Positions 45,014 through 53,459 of a DNA stretch of 64,000 nucleotides are shown piece by piece. The position numbers and the translations under genes were made by a program. The notes under the pieces are model-generated. The model worked only from the letters and a program-made list of their open reading frames with translations, was not told where the DNA came from and ran no database searches. The stretch comes from an uncultured Azospirillum sp. (GTDB lineage Bacteria; Pseudomonadota; Alphaproteobacteria; RF32; CAG-239): the NCBI GenBank assembly GCA_900538765.1, contig UQAB01000001.1:62001-126000 (forward strand), given 5' to 3'. Each line of letters opens with the position of its first letter. The stretch's first letter is position 1.

Positions 45014-45508
45014 TCAGGACCGCGCAATTTCATAAATCTCAACAACCCGCTTATACTTCGGGTTTTGAAACAGCTCCTCTTTGACTTCGGACAGCAAATC
45101 ATAACGGCGGATATAACCGAACAGCAAATTATGATATTTGGCAAAGTAAGGATCCTGCGGCATAAACTTATTCGCCTCAACCTCACAAAGCCTATACTGC
45201 CACCTTTGATCAGAACCGATATCTGCCAAAACCCGAAAAAAAGTATCAGTCAAATACCCGTAACGGTCAACAACTCGCAACGCCTCGCCATACAGAAACA
45301 AGCGCGGCAACAGCTTTTCAAAACGACCGTCATAAAAATTCCGGCAACGCTTTTGCGGATCTGACTTATCGACTTTTTCCAATAAATCAAGAACCTCCTG
45401 TTCTGATAAGCAGTCGTTCAACCTTTTTCCACGATTGCCTTTCGGAAAATGACCGCAGCAACAGCAATCAAAAGAACTTCCCAAAAAATCAAGTTTGTCC
45501 CTAGCCAT
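45014..45508 (-). CDS. Hypothetical Cys-rich N-terminus soluble protein
   Basis: 164 residues from ATG 45508. Notable N-terminal cluster CCCCGHFPKG (near 16) that could bind metal. The rest is helical and charged with RCRNFYDGRFEKLLPRLF and KYHNLLFGYIRRYDLL. No family recognised. Monocistronic cassette between pth and ychF, with an A/T-rich leader carrying ATTATT, no Shine-Dalgarno, and its own terminator. Confidence 0.7.
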   Translation of the reverse strand: MARDKLDFLGSSFDCCCCGHFPKGNRGKRLNDCLSEQEVLDLLEKVDKSDPQKRCRNFYDGRFEKLLPRLFLYGEALRVVDRYGYLTDTFFRVLADIGSDQRWQYRLCEVEANKFMPQDPYFAKYHNLLFGYIRRYDLLSEVKEELFQNPKYKRVVEIYEIARS

Positions 45509-45548
45509 AATTCTTAAGTTTAATGATGACACAATAATATTTTCAAAC

Positions 45549-46121
45549 TTACTTTCTCAACAACATTCCCAACCGGTTGGAATATTCGGCAATCCCCTTT
45601 TCCAACAAAACCTCTATACTCTCGGCAATCAATTCTATATTGCCCTCAACAAGCGCTTTATCAGCCTTTGAAAATCCGCCGAGCACATAATTGACCACGT
45701 CATTGCCGCTGCCAGCCGGATGCCCGACCCCGATACGAATACGGTTATAATTCGGTGACACGGCCGCATCAATGGACTTAATACCGTTATGTCCGCCGGA
45801 ACCGCCGCCTAATTTAGCTTTCAGCTTACCGCAGGGCAAATCCATATCATCATGCATAACAACAATATTTTCCGGCAAAATCTTATAAAAATGAGCAGCT
45901 TTGACAACGGCATTTCCCGACAAATTCATATAGGTCTGCGGTTTAAGCAAATAAACCTTTTCCCCGCCGATTTTTCCCTCGGCAATCATCCCGTCAAACT
46001 TGGCCTTAAAAGGCGCAAAAGAAAACTTGTCATGCAAAACATCTGCCGCCATAAAACCGACATTATGCCGCGTATTGGCATATTCCGCACCGGGATTTCC
46101 TAAACCGACAATCAAAAACAT
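45549..46121 (-). CDS. pth: Peptidyl-tRNA hydrolase
   Basis: 190 residues from ATG 46121; the longer frame to 46169 runs into a terminator and is rejected. Motifs: LIVGLGNPGAEYANTRHNVGF with the catalytic His (near 21), MNLSGNAV, and HDDMDLPCGKLKAKLGGGSGGHNG. Releases peptides from dropped-off peptidyl-tRNA. In most bacteria it follows rplY, as here, but a terminator hairpin and a class B palindrome lie between them. Confidence 0.96.
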   Translation of the reverse strand: MFLIVGLGNPGAEYANTRHNVGFMAADVLHDKFSFAPFKAKFDGMIAEGKIGGEKVYLLKPQTYMNLSGNAVVKAAHFYKILPENIVVMHDDMDLPCGKLKAKLGGGSGGHNGIKSIDAAVSPNYNRIRIGVGHPAGSGNDVVNYVLGGFSKADKALVEGNIELIAESIEVLLEKGIAEYSNRLGMLLRK

Positions 46122-46131
46122 CTGTATTCTT

Positions 46132-46157
46132 TCAAAAAACGGGAGCCAAGCTCCCGA
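46132..46157 (-). terminator. Terminator-like hairpin directly before pth
   Basis: On the minus strand CGGGAGC, loop TTG, GCTCCCG, followed by TTTTTTG, then only 11 bases to the pth ATG. Either the end of the rplY transcript or an attenuator controlling pth. Confidence 0.8.
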
Positions 46158-46183
46158 AATCTTTAGCAAAACTCATCATAAAA

Positions 46184-46295
46184 AAAATAAGTTGATAAAG
46201 AGGTGTGCTGCGCAGCATAAATTTGACGACGTGTACAACAAACAGTACACGAGGAGAATTTATGCAAGCATGACACCTCTTTTGCGACTTATTTT
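46184..46295. repeat. Class B palindromic element at the rplY 3' end
   Basis: 112 bp. Outer arms AAAATAAGT and ACTTATTTT include the rplY stop codon; inner pairs are AGAGGTGT/ACACCTCT and GCATAAATT/AATTTATGC, with apex GTGTAC, AACAAACA, GTACAC. Shares GTGCTGCGC and GCATGAC boxes with the copy at 32148 but has entirely different paired arms. Confidence 0.87.
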
Positions 46296-46579
46296 CTGAG
46301 GAAGTCGACGTGCAAAGCCTTATCACTAACCGGATGGAACTGAACATCCTGGCATTTAACGGAATATTTGGTACCTTCAACGTCTACTTCAATGGCAAAC
46401 TTGTACAGACCTGCCATATCCAGAGCTTTTTCAACCTGTACCGGGTCAAGACTAATCATAACCGGTTCTTGTTTTCCACCATAGATGACAGCGGGAACGC
46501 GTCCTTCACGACGACATGCGCGAGCTGCCCCCTTACCTGCCAATTCACGCTTTTTAGCATTAAAAATTAAATCAGCCAT
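46289..46579 (-). CDS. rplY: 50S ribosomal protein L25, short form
   Basis: 96 residues with the L25 N-domain that binds 5S rRNA: KRELAGKGAARACRREGRVPAVIYGG and the end HVDFLRK. Alphaproteobacteria usually have the longer CTC form of about 200 residues with a C-terminal beta domain; this one ends exactly where that domain would begin, within a palindrome arm. It may be naturally short (as in E. coli, 94 residues) or trimmed by the element. AAAGGA upstream. Confidence 0.93.
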   Translation of the reverse strand: MADLIFNAKKRELAGKGAARACRREGRVPAVIYGGKQEPVMISLDPVQVEKALDMAGLYKFAIEVDVEGTKYSVKCQDVQFHPVSDKALHVDFLRK

Positions 46580-46608
46580 TTTATAAATCCTTTATTATAA
46601 ATGATACA

Positions 46609-46645
46609 AACTGCTTTGCGTACCTCCAGGGGTGTCCGCAAAGTA
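46609..46645 (-). promoter_or_regulatory. Structured rplY leader
   Basis: The rplY 5' region has a hairpin in which CTTTGCG pairs with CGCAAAG, extended by GTAAGC-like bases, with the loop containing CCCCTGGAGG. It lies about 30 bases upstream of the start. Candidate for autoregulation or processing; no known class is claimed. Confidence 0.45.
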
Positions 46646-46692
46646 AGCTTTGTTTACATCTTTTTTTACATAATTTCAAGTATTTTTTATAC

Positions 46693-46716
46693 AAAAAAAG
46701 AGGCCGAAGCCTCTTT
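46693..46716 (-). terminator. Terminator of the 46718 gene
   Basis: AAAGAGGC, UUCG-type loop, GCCTCTTT, then T's on the minus strand. Confidence 0.9.
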
Positions 46717-46717
46717 C

Positions 46718-47203
46718 TCAATAGTCTGCTTTAGGTTCTACGACAATTTCCTCCGGCGTACAGGAAATAACGGAAACAACCGCTCCGTCGCCAGGGCTGT
46801 AGTTTTTGTCAGAATTAACCATTTCTGCCGTAAACACCTCATCGCTCAAAAAAGTGCTGAAATGCCCAAAAACTCGACCGTTTTCAATCTTGTCAACAGC
46901 AAAGTCATAATAAGCGCTCTTCATCACGCCATAAAAGCGTTCTCTGACAGCCCAAACGGACAACGCGCTTAAAATAATTGCCACCAAAACAAAAACACTC
47001 CAAAGCATACCGCTGTCATCCTGTCGCAAATATTCATAATTATAAACGACACACAGCACTAAGGCAAAAATCATAGAAACAGCCCATAATGTCCAATGAT
47101 AATGCTTTTTAAAACTCCAAAACGGATTAACACTCATAACAAACAAAAAATTGCTGACATTTTCCGCAATCAGAATTCCTAAAATAACTTTCCAAGTTTC
47201 CAT
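46718..47203 (-). CDS. Membrane protein with C-terminal beta domain (ORFan family member 1)
   Basis: 161 residues. Four hydrophobic segments (about 5-23, 36-55, 66-84) precede a soluble C-terminal domain of about 70 residues containing KIENGRVFGHFS and the close GDGAVVSVISCTPEEIVVEPK. The layout recalls NfeD (helices plus OB-like fold). The GRVFG strand also occurs in the gene at 49451, suggesting paralogy. Leader: TTATTATTAT box upstream of ATG, no Shine-Dalgarno. Confidence 0.72.
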   Translation of the reverse strand: METWKVILGILIAENVSNFLFVMSVNPFWSFKKHYHWTLWAVSMIFALVLCVVYNYEYLRQDDSGMLWSVFVLVAIILSALSVWAVRERFYGVMKSAYYDFAVDKIENGRVFGHFSTFLSDEVFTAEMVNSDKNYSPGDGAVVSVISCTPEEIVVEPKADY

Positions 47204-47335
47204 AATAATTAATGCTTAAATTAAGATAATAATAAATAACTGATTGAAAAATATCATCAAAATCAAAAATGTCAAACATAACTTGCACATAGTTTCATAT
47301 TCGTCAATTTTTCCTCTCTTCGTGAAAAATAATGG

Positions 47336-47364
47336 TTGAACATAAGAAAAATATATGTTAGATT
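47336..47364 (+). promoter_or_regulatory. Promoter of the Cys-rich exported protein
   Basis: TTGAAC (47336-47341) and TAGATT (47359-47364), 17 bp apart, about 30 bases before the start codon. The -35 is a moderate match. The rest of the 190-base gap back to 47204 is A/T-rich, with nothing else recognised. Confidence 0.5.
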
Positions 47365-47394
47365 AGATTTGTGATGACAAGTGTGGAGGAAACT

Positions 47395-49275
47395 ATGAAA
47401 AGTATCTCAAAAGTAATGTTATTGTCAACTTCGTTCCTATTCCGCTTCGAAGCTGCTTACGCATTGGCCGATGCTGATGCTTTTCCTGCTTTCCAAAGGG
47501 ATGGTACCCACACACACTACACTACTAACCTCGCTCCTGTTCCACACTTGTCATCTGCACGCAATGAAATGGAATATAAGCTTGCTTCTGTTTGCTTCGT
47601 CACCGATACAACGGACTGCCGTGGCGGAAATTATGACATTCCGGATTACAACATCTGTGTTGAGGACGGTTATGACAAGACCTCCTGTCCCGATGAGTTT
47701 TACATTCCCGAAAACTACTGCCCTTATGACAGCAAATATTTTGCCAACTGCCGCGATGCCTGCGAGGGATATGTCGAATGTGTCGACCCGTATTACGGTG
47801 TGGGTGAGGCTTGCCGTGGTTTATATGAAAAATGCGAATGCGACACCTGTCCCGGATATGTCTTTGAAAGCGATATTCCCCGCGGCTACCACAAAGTCGG
47901 GGAAGCCTGCAATTCCTGCGACGGGCCGAAATATAAGTACGAGATAAACACCTGCGACGGCTTTATGGAATGCACCGACACCGGGCCGGAAGACGGCGCG
48001 GAAGTCTGCTGGCGCGGCGACACTCCGACATACAGCAGTTGCAAGCCCTGCGCCAATCTCGGCGATTTGGACAGTTGTCCGGCACATTATGTCTGCAAAT
48101 ATGAAGACTGCTCCAAGAAATATTACAAGACCGGCTGCGAAGACGGCTATATCTGGGACGAGGCGGCCAAGACCTGCACACCGGAGTGTGATCCGAACGA
48201 CCGCACCTGCCAATGTCCCGGAAAACATTTTTGCGACCCGGACACCAAAGTCGGCGACGGCAAAACCTGTACAACCGCCGACGGCACAACCTACTACGAA
48301 AGATGCCTCGTCAAGGAAACTTGTATAACCCATCATATGGCTAAAGATCCTGTATATCCGCAATGTCACATAAGAAATTCTCTTGGTTTAAATAATTATT
48401 CATATTTTGTTGAAAAATACTGTACAACGCAGCAAAACCAAACTTATTACCGCTTTTGTTCTTGTACAGCTACTCAAACGGATCCCTTGGGAAATATGCC
48501 GCCTTGCGCAGGCAAAAAACAATGCGATAACGATTCAGGATATGGTGAGCCCTGTATATGCGGCAACGGAAAATACTTTGATAAATGCGATGAATGTCAA
48601 ATTCAAGGACAACGTTGGGAAAAAGACGAAAACGGCAATGGCGGCTGGTGTACAGACACAACAACAGATGTTCGTAATCCGGACTATGATGGCGGAATGT
48701 TCTATGTTGACGAAAAATGCAAAATGTTAGATGGCACACCCATTTACGTAATCGGTTATTGCGGACAGTCCGGCTGCCGAGGTTATGCAAATTCTTGCAA
48801 TGGTAAAATGCTTTGTGAAGATGATGAAGGTGCAGAAGGCGAAGTCGCCTGTGAATGCGGCGGAAGGAAATATTTCAATAAATGTAAGGAAATGTGCCAA
48901 TATAAAGTTAATAATACCGGAGTTAAATTCCATGAAACATCACACTGGTTTACAAAGGGCTGGTATATGGACAAAGTTGTTTGTACGCGTCTGGACGGCA
49001 GCAAAGTCGGTTATAGAAAACAATGCAATGCCACAACGACTGATGCCGCCGGCAACATGCCGCCATGTGCGGGAATGAAAGAATGTCCTAACGGAACATT
49101 CGGTACCGGAGAAAAATGTTCCTGCGGCGGGGTGTTATTTTACAGCGGTAACTGTATCACAGAATGCACTTACGAAGACACCGCGGAAAGCTGTGCCGCC
49201 AAAGGACAAAGTTTTGAACAGAAATGTTATGGCACAAAAGACGAACAACAAACCTGGTTCGGACAGTGTAAATAG
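47395..49275 (+). CDS. Large Cys-rich exported protein with repeated modules
   Basis: 626 residues from ATG 47395, chosen because GGAGGA lies five bases upstream (an in-frame GTG/ATG at 47371-47374 does not fit). A signal peptide (about 1-21, ending AYALA) is followed by a Cys-rich ectodomain with over 60 cysteines. Three similar modules of about 40 residues run near 375-420, 465-510 and 555-600: PCAGxKxC, then G-x-C-x-CGG, KYFxxCxxxC. Related but divergent units occupy the N-terminal half. Probably a disulfide-bonded surface protein; no catalytic motif seen. Confidence 0.8.
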   Translation: MKSISKVMLLSTSFLFRFEAAYALADADAFPAFQRDGTHTHYTTNLAPVPHLSSARNEMEYKLASVCFVTDTTDCRGGNYDIPDYNICVEDGYDKTSCPDEFYIPENYCPYDSKYFANCRDACEGYVECVDPYYGVGEACRGLYEKCECDTCPGYVFESDIPRGYHKVGEACNSCDGPKYKYEINTCDGFMECTDTGPEDGAEVCWRGDTPTYSSCKPCANLGDLDSCPAHYVCKYEDCSKKYYKTGCEDGYIWDEAAKTCTPECDPNDRTCQCPGKHFCDPDTKVGDGKTCTTADGTTYYERCLVKETCITHHMAKDPVYPQCHIRNSLGLNNYSYFVEKYCTTQQNQTYYRFCSCTATQTDPLGNMPPCAGKKQCDNDSGYGEPCICGNGKYFDKCDECQIQGQRWEKDENGNGGWCTDTTTDVRNPDYDGGMFYVDEKCKMLDGTPIYVIGYCGQSGCRGYANSCNGKMLCEDDEGAEGEVACECGGRKYFNKCKEMCQYKVNNTGVKFHETSHWFTKGWYMDKVVCTRLDGSKVGYRKQCNATTTDAAGNMPPCAGMKECPNGTFGTGEKCSCGGVLFYSGNCITECTYEDTAESCAAKGQSFEQKCYGTKDEQQTWFGQCK

Positions 49276-49375
49276 ATATCCCCTTGTAAACTGGAGATGC
49301 TAATCGGCTACAAACCTTACAGTTTGACCACACTCGTTGGCGCGGAACAGTGTCTAATGACACCTTTGCATTCAG

Positions 49376-49397
49376 CCCCCGATAAATCGGGGGTTTT
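49376..49397 (+). terminator. Terminator of the Cys-rich gene
   Basis: CCCCCGAT, AA, ATCGGGGG, TTTT. About 100 bases lie between the stop codon and this hairpin, including a possible AAACTG/CAGTTT stem. Confidence 0.9.
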
Positions 49398-49417
49398 CTG
49401 TAAGGAGTGTAATAAGC

Positions 49418-49450
49418 AAAAAGGCTCTGAATTTTCAGAGCCCTTTTATT
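49418..49450. terminator. Bidirectional terminator before the 49451 gene
   Basis: GGCTCTGAA, TT, TTCAGAGCC with A's before and T's after. Confidence 0.9.
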
Positions 49451-49972
49451 TTAGTGAACTGTAACGGTAACAAACGGCAAGTCAACATTATCGCTCTTCA
49501 CATCAACCCATAAACGCTCTCCGACTGAATAAGCGCACACAGCTCTGCCGATTACTTCACCTTCCAATTCCGCCGGTTGTTCTTTAGCTAAATCGACAAG
49601 CTCCGCATCGACAACAAGATGATAATCGTCAACACAGAGCTTACCAAACACCCGACCATCAATAACTCTGGTAATTTTAAAAGGAAAAAAACCACTGCTC
49701 ATACATTCCACAAAGTAACGTTTCAGCATCAAAATGCCAAACATCGCCGGCAAACTGGAAACAATGGCAACAATGACACACATTTCTTTTGACAAAACTT
49801 CCGTTCCATTGCAAAACGCCGCCGCTAAAACATTCAACAGCATCACACAACCCAAAAACAGAATAATCTTCATTCTGCCTTTGTAAGGACGCACCGGTTT
49901 TTTCCACAAAATCACACACATACTGCCCCAGCAAATGACGCTGCACAGCACAAAAATAATAAAAGATACCAT
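49451..49972 (-). CDS. Membrane protein with C-terminal beta domain (ORFan family member 2)
   Basis: 173 residues. Three membrane segments (about 2-22, 36-52, 65-85) precede a soluble beta domain with TRVIDGRVFGKLCVDDYHLVV and ELEGEVIGRAVCAYSVGERLWVDV. Same plan as the genes at 46718 and 49984. Starts 12 bases after the 49984 gene; its ATTATTAA box overlaps the end of that gene, so the box works inside a transcript and is not only a promoter element. Confidence 0.75.
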   Translation of the reverse strand: MVSFIIFVLCSVICWGSMCVILWKKPVRPYKGRMKIILFLGCVMLLNVLAAAFCNGTEVLSKEMCVIVAIVSSLPAMFGILMLKRYFVECMSSGFFPFKITRVIDGRVFGKLCVDDYHLVVDAELVDLAKEQPAELEGEVIGRAVCAYSVGERLWVDVKSDNVDLPFVTVTVH

Positions 49973-49983
49973 ACAAAAAATAT

Positions 49984-50484
49984 TTAAGGATTAATAATAA
50001 CTCTTGGCTTCACCACACAAACCGTCAATTCCGGTTTCAGCATTTCAACCCTGACCTTATTGATCACCGCACCGACTTTCATCCGTTTGAGAAAATCCGG
50101 CCCGGCAAAACAGACTGCTTCAAAAGGCATATCCCGGTTAACACCGATTAAATTACCTTTGACATAACTGTTGCCGAATTCCTGAACCTCAAACGAAAAT
50201 TCCCTGCCCAGAATCTGTTCGGCAAAAGTTTTATGAACATACTTAATCGCCTGATAATCCCAAAACAAAGCAGTCCCGGTCAAAGTTCCAAACACAGCAA
50301 AATGTTCGGTAATATCCGGCCACGCAAAAACAAGCGTTGCAATCAACAATCCGGCCAGTTCGCCGACAAAAACACACCAGCCCTGACGCATCCTCTTATT
50401 CCACAACGGTTTAAGAAAGAAAATCAACGGCCAAGTTACAAAATTAAAAAAGAGCATCACGCTCACAATCCAATAACTTCCCAT
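49984..50484 (-). CDS. Membrane protein with C-terminal beta domain (ORFan family member 3)
   Basis: 166 residues. Three hydrophobic segments (about 6-26, 38-55, 65-80), then a soluble domain with EFGNSYVKGNLIGVNRDMPFEAV and VGAVINKVRVEMLKPELTVCVVKP. Similar organisation to 49451, which follows it on the same strand and is probably a divergent tandem duplicate. Leader TTATTATTAT, no Shine-Dalgarno; -35 TTGACT at 50550-50555. Confidence 0.75.
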   Translation of the reverse strand: MGSYWIVSVMLFFNFVTWPLIFFLKPLWNKRMRQGWCVFVGELAGLLIATLVFAWPDITEHFAVFGTLTGTALFWDYQAIKYVHKTFAEQILGREFSFEVQEFGNSYVKGNLIGVNRDMPFEAVCFAGPDFLKRMKVGAVINKVRVEMLKPELTVCVVKPRVIINP

Positions 50485-50559
50485 AATTGTAATATTTAAA
50501 ATTTATAATAATAAAGAAACATACTAGATGTACCGCAAATGGACAAAAGAGTCAACGAC

Positions 50560-50590
50560 AAAAGAGACCGGATGTTCCGGTCTCTTTTAT
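50560..50590 (-). terminator. Terminator of the 50595 ORFan
   Basis: AAAGAGACCGGA, short loop, TCCGGTCTCTTT, with T's on both sides. Confidence 0.9.
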
Positions 50591-50594
50591 AAAA

Positions 50595-50915
50595 TCAAAT
50601 AACAACACCTAATTGATAGATTTCATCAAATCCCAGCACCTCGGCGTCAACTTCAAGATGTTCCGCACCTTGCCCTTTTGACAAGTCCAGAAAATAGCCA
50701 TGGCATAGACAGTCGTCTTTATAAAAATCCGCATGCCAGCCGCGTTCCTTGGTATAATAAGTCAGTACGGCAACAACACGCTTCGGCTTTTCTTCCGGTT
50801 CCGTTTGAATTTGCAGCGGTTTAACATACTTTTTATACACATAGTCGCCAACATAAACAAGTACCAGAAAAACAACCAGAGTCACGGCAATAATAATAAT
50901 TTCTTCTGTTTTCAT
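50595..50915 (-). CDS. Small single-pass membrane protein
   Basis: 106 residues. One membrane helix (about 5-26), a short charged linker (EPEEKPKR), then a soluble beta-like domain with VAVLTYYTKERGWHADFY and LEVDAEVLGFDEIYQLGVV. The C-terminal domain may be a reduced version of that in the neighbouring membrane proteins, but similarity is weak. Own promoter and terminator; ATTATTAA leader. Confidence 0.72.
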   Translation of the reverse strand: MKTEEIIIIAVTLVVFLVLVYVGDYVYKKYVKPLQIQTEPEEKPKRVVAVLTYYTKERGWHADFYKDDCLCHGYFLDLSKGQGAEHLEVDAEVLGFDEIYQLGVVI

Positions 50916-50957
50916 AATTATGTATATTTAGAAATTAATAATTAAAATATCTTTTAT

Positions 50958-50985
50958 ATCATACCCCTTATAGACAAAATGTCAA
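50958..50985 (-). promoter_or_regulatory. Promoter of the 50595 ORFan
   Basis: TTGACA (50985-50980) and TATGAT (50963-50958), 16 bp apart, with GACATTTTGTC dyad at the -35. Confidence 0.72.
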
Positions 50986-51014
50986 CAAAAAAGGGCGCTC
51001 TGAAAAAGCACCCC
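50986..51014 (-). terminator. pnp terminator
   Basis: GGGTGC pairs with GCGCCC (one G-U) around a 9-base loop, followed by a T tract; it abuts the promoter of the downstream ORFan. Confidence 0.85.
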
Positions 51015-51037
51015 CGTTAAAGACAAAATATATCTTT

Positions 51038-53158
51038 TTATTTTTCGAGATCTTCACCGGTTTCCTGATTAACTCTCTTGGCAGAAAGTTTAATCTTACC
51101 GCGGTTATCCGTCCCCAGACATTTAACCCAAATCTCGTCGCCTTCCTTGTAAAAGTCAGAAACAGAAGCAATACGTTCGTTCTTAACCTCAGAAATATGA
51201 ACCAATCCTTCCGTCTGTCCGAGGAAACGAACAAACGCACCAAAGTCCATAATCTTGGTAATCACGCCGTGATAAATCTTTCCTTCTTCCGGTTCGGCAA
51301 CAATACCCATAATCCATTCCAAAGCGGCATCGCCGTCTTCCTTCTTCATGGATGCAATCTTGATAACGCCGTCATCGCTGATATCAATTTTGCAATGGGT
51401 CTTTTCGGTAATTTCACGAATAACCTTACCGCCGGAACCGATTACTTCGCGAATTTTATCAACCGGAATCTTAATCGCAACAATACGCGGCGCTTTGTCT
51501 GAAACATGTGGCCGCGGCTCGGCAATAACTTTCGCCATTTCGCCCAAAATATGAATACGGCCTTCATGAGCCTGAGCCAAAGCTGTCTGCATAATTTCTT
51601 TGGTAATGGAAGTAATCTTAATATCCATCTGCAAGGCGGTAACACCGTCTTTTGTTCCGGCAACCTTAAAATCCATATCACCAAGATGGTCTTCATCACC
51701 GAGAATATCAGTCAAAACGGCAACCCGGCCATCATCTTCCTTAATCAACCCCATGGCAATACCGGCAACCGGCTTAGCCAAAGGAACACCGGCAGACATC
51801 AAAGACAATGTCGTTCCGCAAACGGTAGCCATCGAAGAAGAACCGTTTGATTCCAAAATCTCGGAAACAACACGAACCGTATAGGGAAAAGTATCCTTAT
51901 TTTTCGGCATCATCGGATGAATAGCGCGCCATGCTAGCTTGCCGTGGCCGATTTCACGGCGTCCCGGAGCGCCGGTACGACCGCACTCACCAACGGAAAA
52001 CGGTGGAAAGTTATAATTCAGCATAAAGTCTTCTTTATATTCTTCCATCAGTCCGTCAATAATCTGCGCGTCTTCACCGGTACCCAAAGTTGTCGCAACC
52101 AGAGCCTGTGTTTCACCGCGCGTAAAGATAGCGGAACCGTGAGCCATTGGCAAAACGTCAACTTCACACCAAATCGGTCGAACAGTCTTTGTATCACGGC
52201 CGTCAATACGATGTCCCGTTGTCAAAACTTTTTCGCGAACAACCTTGTGCATTAATTTTTCCAACGCATCCTGCGCATATTTCTGCTCAAACTCATTTTC
52301 AGGATCAAGCGTCGCTTTAAATTCTTCGGAAGCTTTGCCAACCAGTTCACCGCGTTTCAGTTTGTCTGTTTCTTTGAAAGCTTCTTCAAACTTAGCTATA
52401 AAACCTTTCTCAAGTTTATTGTAAAGCTCGTCAAATTCCGGCGGAAACTTCGGCGCTTCCCACCGCGGTTTACCGGCTTCAGAAACCATTTCATTAATCA
52501 TTTTGATAACCGGTTGGAAGCTCTCAAAACCAAACATAACCGCACCGAGCATTGTTTCTTCAGACAATTCCTGGGCTTCAGATTCTACCATCAGCACACC
52601 TTCTGATGTACCGGCAACAGCCAGTTCGAGTTCGGATTCTTTACGCTGATCCATTGTCGGATTCAAAATATACTGTCCGTCTTTATAACCAATCTTAGCC
52701 GCACCGATAGGCCCTAAGAACGGAATGCCGGAAACTGCCAGAGCAGCAGAAGCCGCAATCATGGCAACAACATCGGAATCTGTCTGCTGGTCATGAGAAA
52801 GAACTGTACAAATAACTTGAACTTCATTTTTAAAAGCATCCGGGAACAGCGGACGAATTGGACGGTCAATCAGGCGAGAGATAAGAACTTCACGCTCGGA
52901 AGGCTTGCCTTCTCTTTTCATAAAACCGCCCGGCACTTTACCGGTAGCGTAATATTTTTCTTGATAATTAACTGTTAAAGGGAAGAAATCCTGATCGGGA
53001 GCAGCTTCCTTGGCTGCGCAAACTGTAGCTAAGACAGTGGTTCCTCCATAAGTTGCTTCCACGGCGCCGAGAGCCTGCTTAGCAATTTTACCTGTTTCTA
53101 AAACTAATTTTCTGCCGCCCCATTCCATTTCTTTGCGGCAAATATTCAATTCGACCAT
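51038..53158 (-). CDS. pnp: Polynucleotide phosphorylase
   Basis: 706 residues; 3'-5' exoribonuclease of the RNA degradosome. Two RNase PH domains (about 10-230 and 310-545) joined by a helical linker, then KH (IREVIGSGGKVIREI, near 565) and S1 (GVITKIMDFGAFVRFLG, near 625). Active-site KMxxS-type residues lie in the second PH domain (KVAGTKDGVTALQMDIK). Gene order truB-rpsO-pnp is the usual one, but 661 bases of palindromes separate rpsO from pnp. Confidence 0.98.
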   Translation of the reverse strand: MVELNICRKEMEWGGRKLVLETGKIAKQALGAVEATYGGTTVLATVCAAKEAAPDQDFFPLTVNYQEKYYATGKVPGGFMKREGKPSEREVLISRLIDRPIRPLFPDAFKNEVQVICTVLSHDQQTDSDVVAMIAASAALAVSGIPFLGPIGAAKIGYKDGQYILNPTMDQRKESELELAVAGTSEGVLMVESEAQELSEETMLGAVMFGFESFQPVIKMINEMVSEAGKPRWEAPKFPPEFDELYNKLEKGFIAKFEEAFKETDKLKRGELVGKASEEFKATLDPENEFEQKYAQDALEKLMHKVVREKVLTTGHRIDGRDTKTVRPIWCEVDVLPMAHGSAIFTRGETQALVATTLGTGEDAQIIDGLMEEYKEDFMLNYNFPPFSVGECGRTGAPGRREIGHGKLAWRAIHPMMPKNKDTFPYTVRVVSEILESNGSSSMATVCGTTLSLMSAGVPLAKPVAGIAMGLIKEDDGRVAVLTDILGDEDHLGDMDFKVAGTKDGVTALQMDIKITSITKEIMQTALAQAHEGRIHILGEMAKVIAEPRPHVSDKAPRIVAIKIPVDKIREVIGSGGKVIREITEKTHCKIDISDDGVIKIASMKKEDGDAALEWIMGIVAEPEEGKIYHGVITKIMDFGAFVRFLGQTEGLVHISEVKNERIASVSDFYKEGDEIWVKCLGTDNRGKIKLSAKRVNQETGEDLEK

Positions 53159-53326
53159 ATTTCTATACCTTTCATTTCATCTTTTCAAACATCTTTATAA
53201 AACCTCACCCGAATTGGTCAAACCCGGGATTTTTAATATAAAGCACAATAATTACAATAATTGATATCGTGTAATAAACTCCAAGTGCAAAAAAAACAGT
53301 ATTCTCAAATTCTCCAGCACCTTCTT
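53159..53326. other. pnp leader region before the palindrome array
   Basis: A/T-rich, non-coding. No clear ribosome-protein or riboswitch signature, and no promoter could be fixed. The minus-strand reading frames crossing it continue into the palindromes and are not considered genes. In other bacteria this leader is cut by RNase III and bound by PNPase. Confidence 0.4.
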
Positions 53327-53453
53327 CAAAAAACTTGGAGTTTGAGGTCAATAGTAAGAAACTAGAGAAAATGTGAGGGAGTGTACATAGAAGTACATAA
53401 CCGAACATTTTACTCGCAGTTTCTGTACTAGTGACCCAAAATACGAGTTTTTC
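53327..53453. repeat. Class A palindromic element, copy 1 of the rpsO-pnp array
   Basis: Outer arms AAAAAACT and AGTTTTTT-like; class A boxes GGAGTTTGAGG and CCCAAAATACG; inner AAATGT with ACATTT; apex GTGTACATAGAAGTACAT. Nearly identical to the copy 237 bases further on. Confidence 0.85.
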
Positions 53454-53459
53454 AAAATT

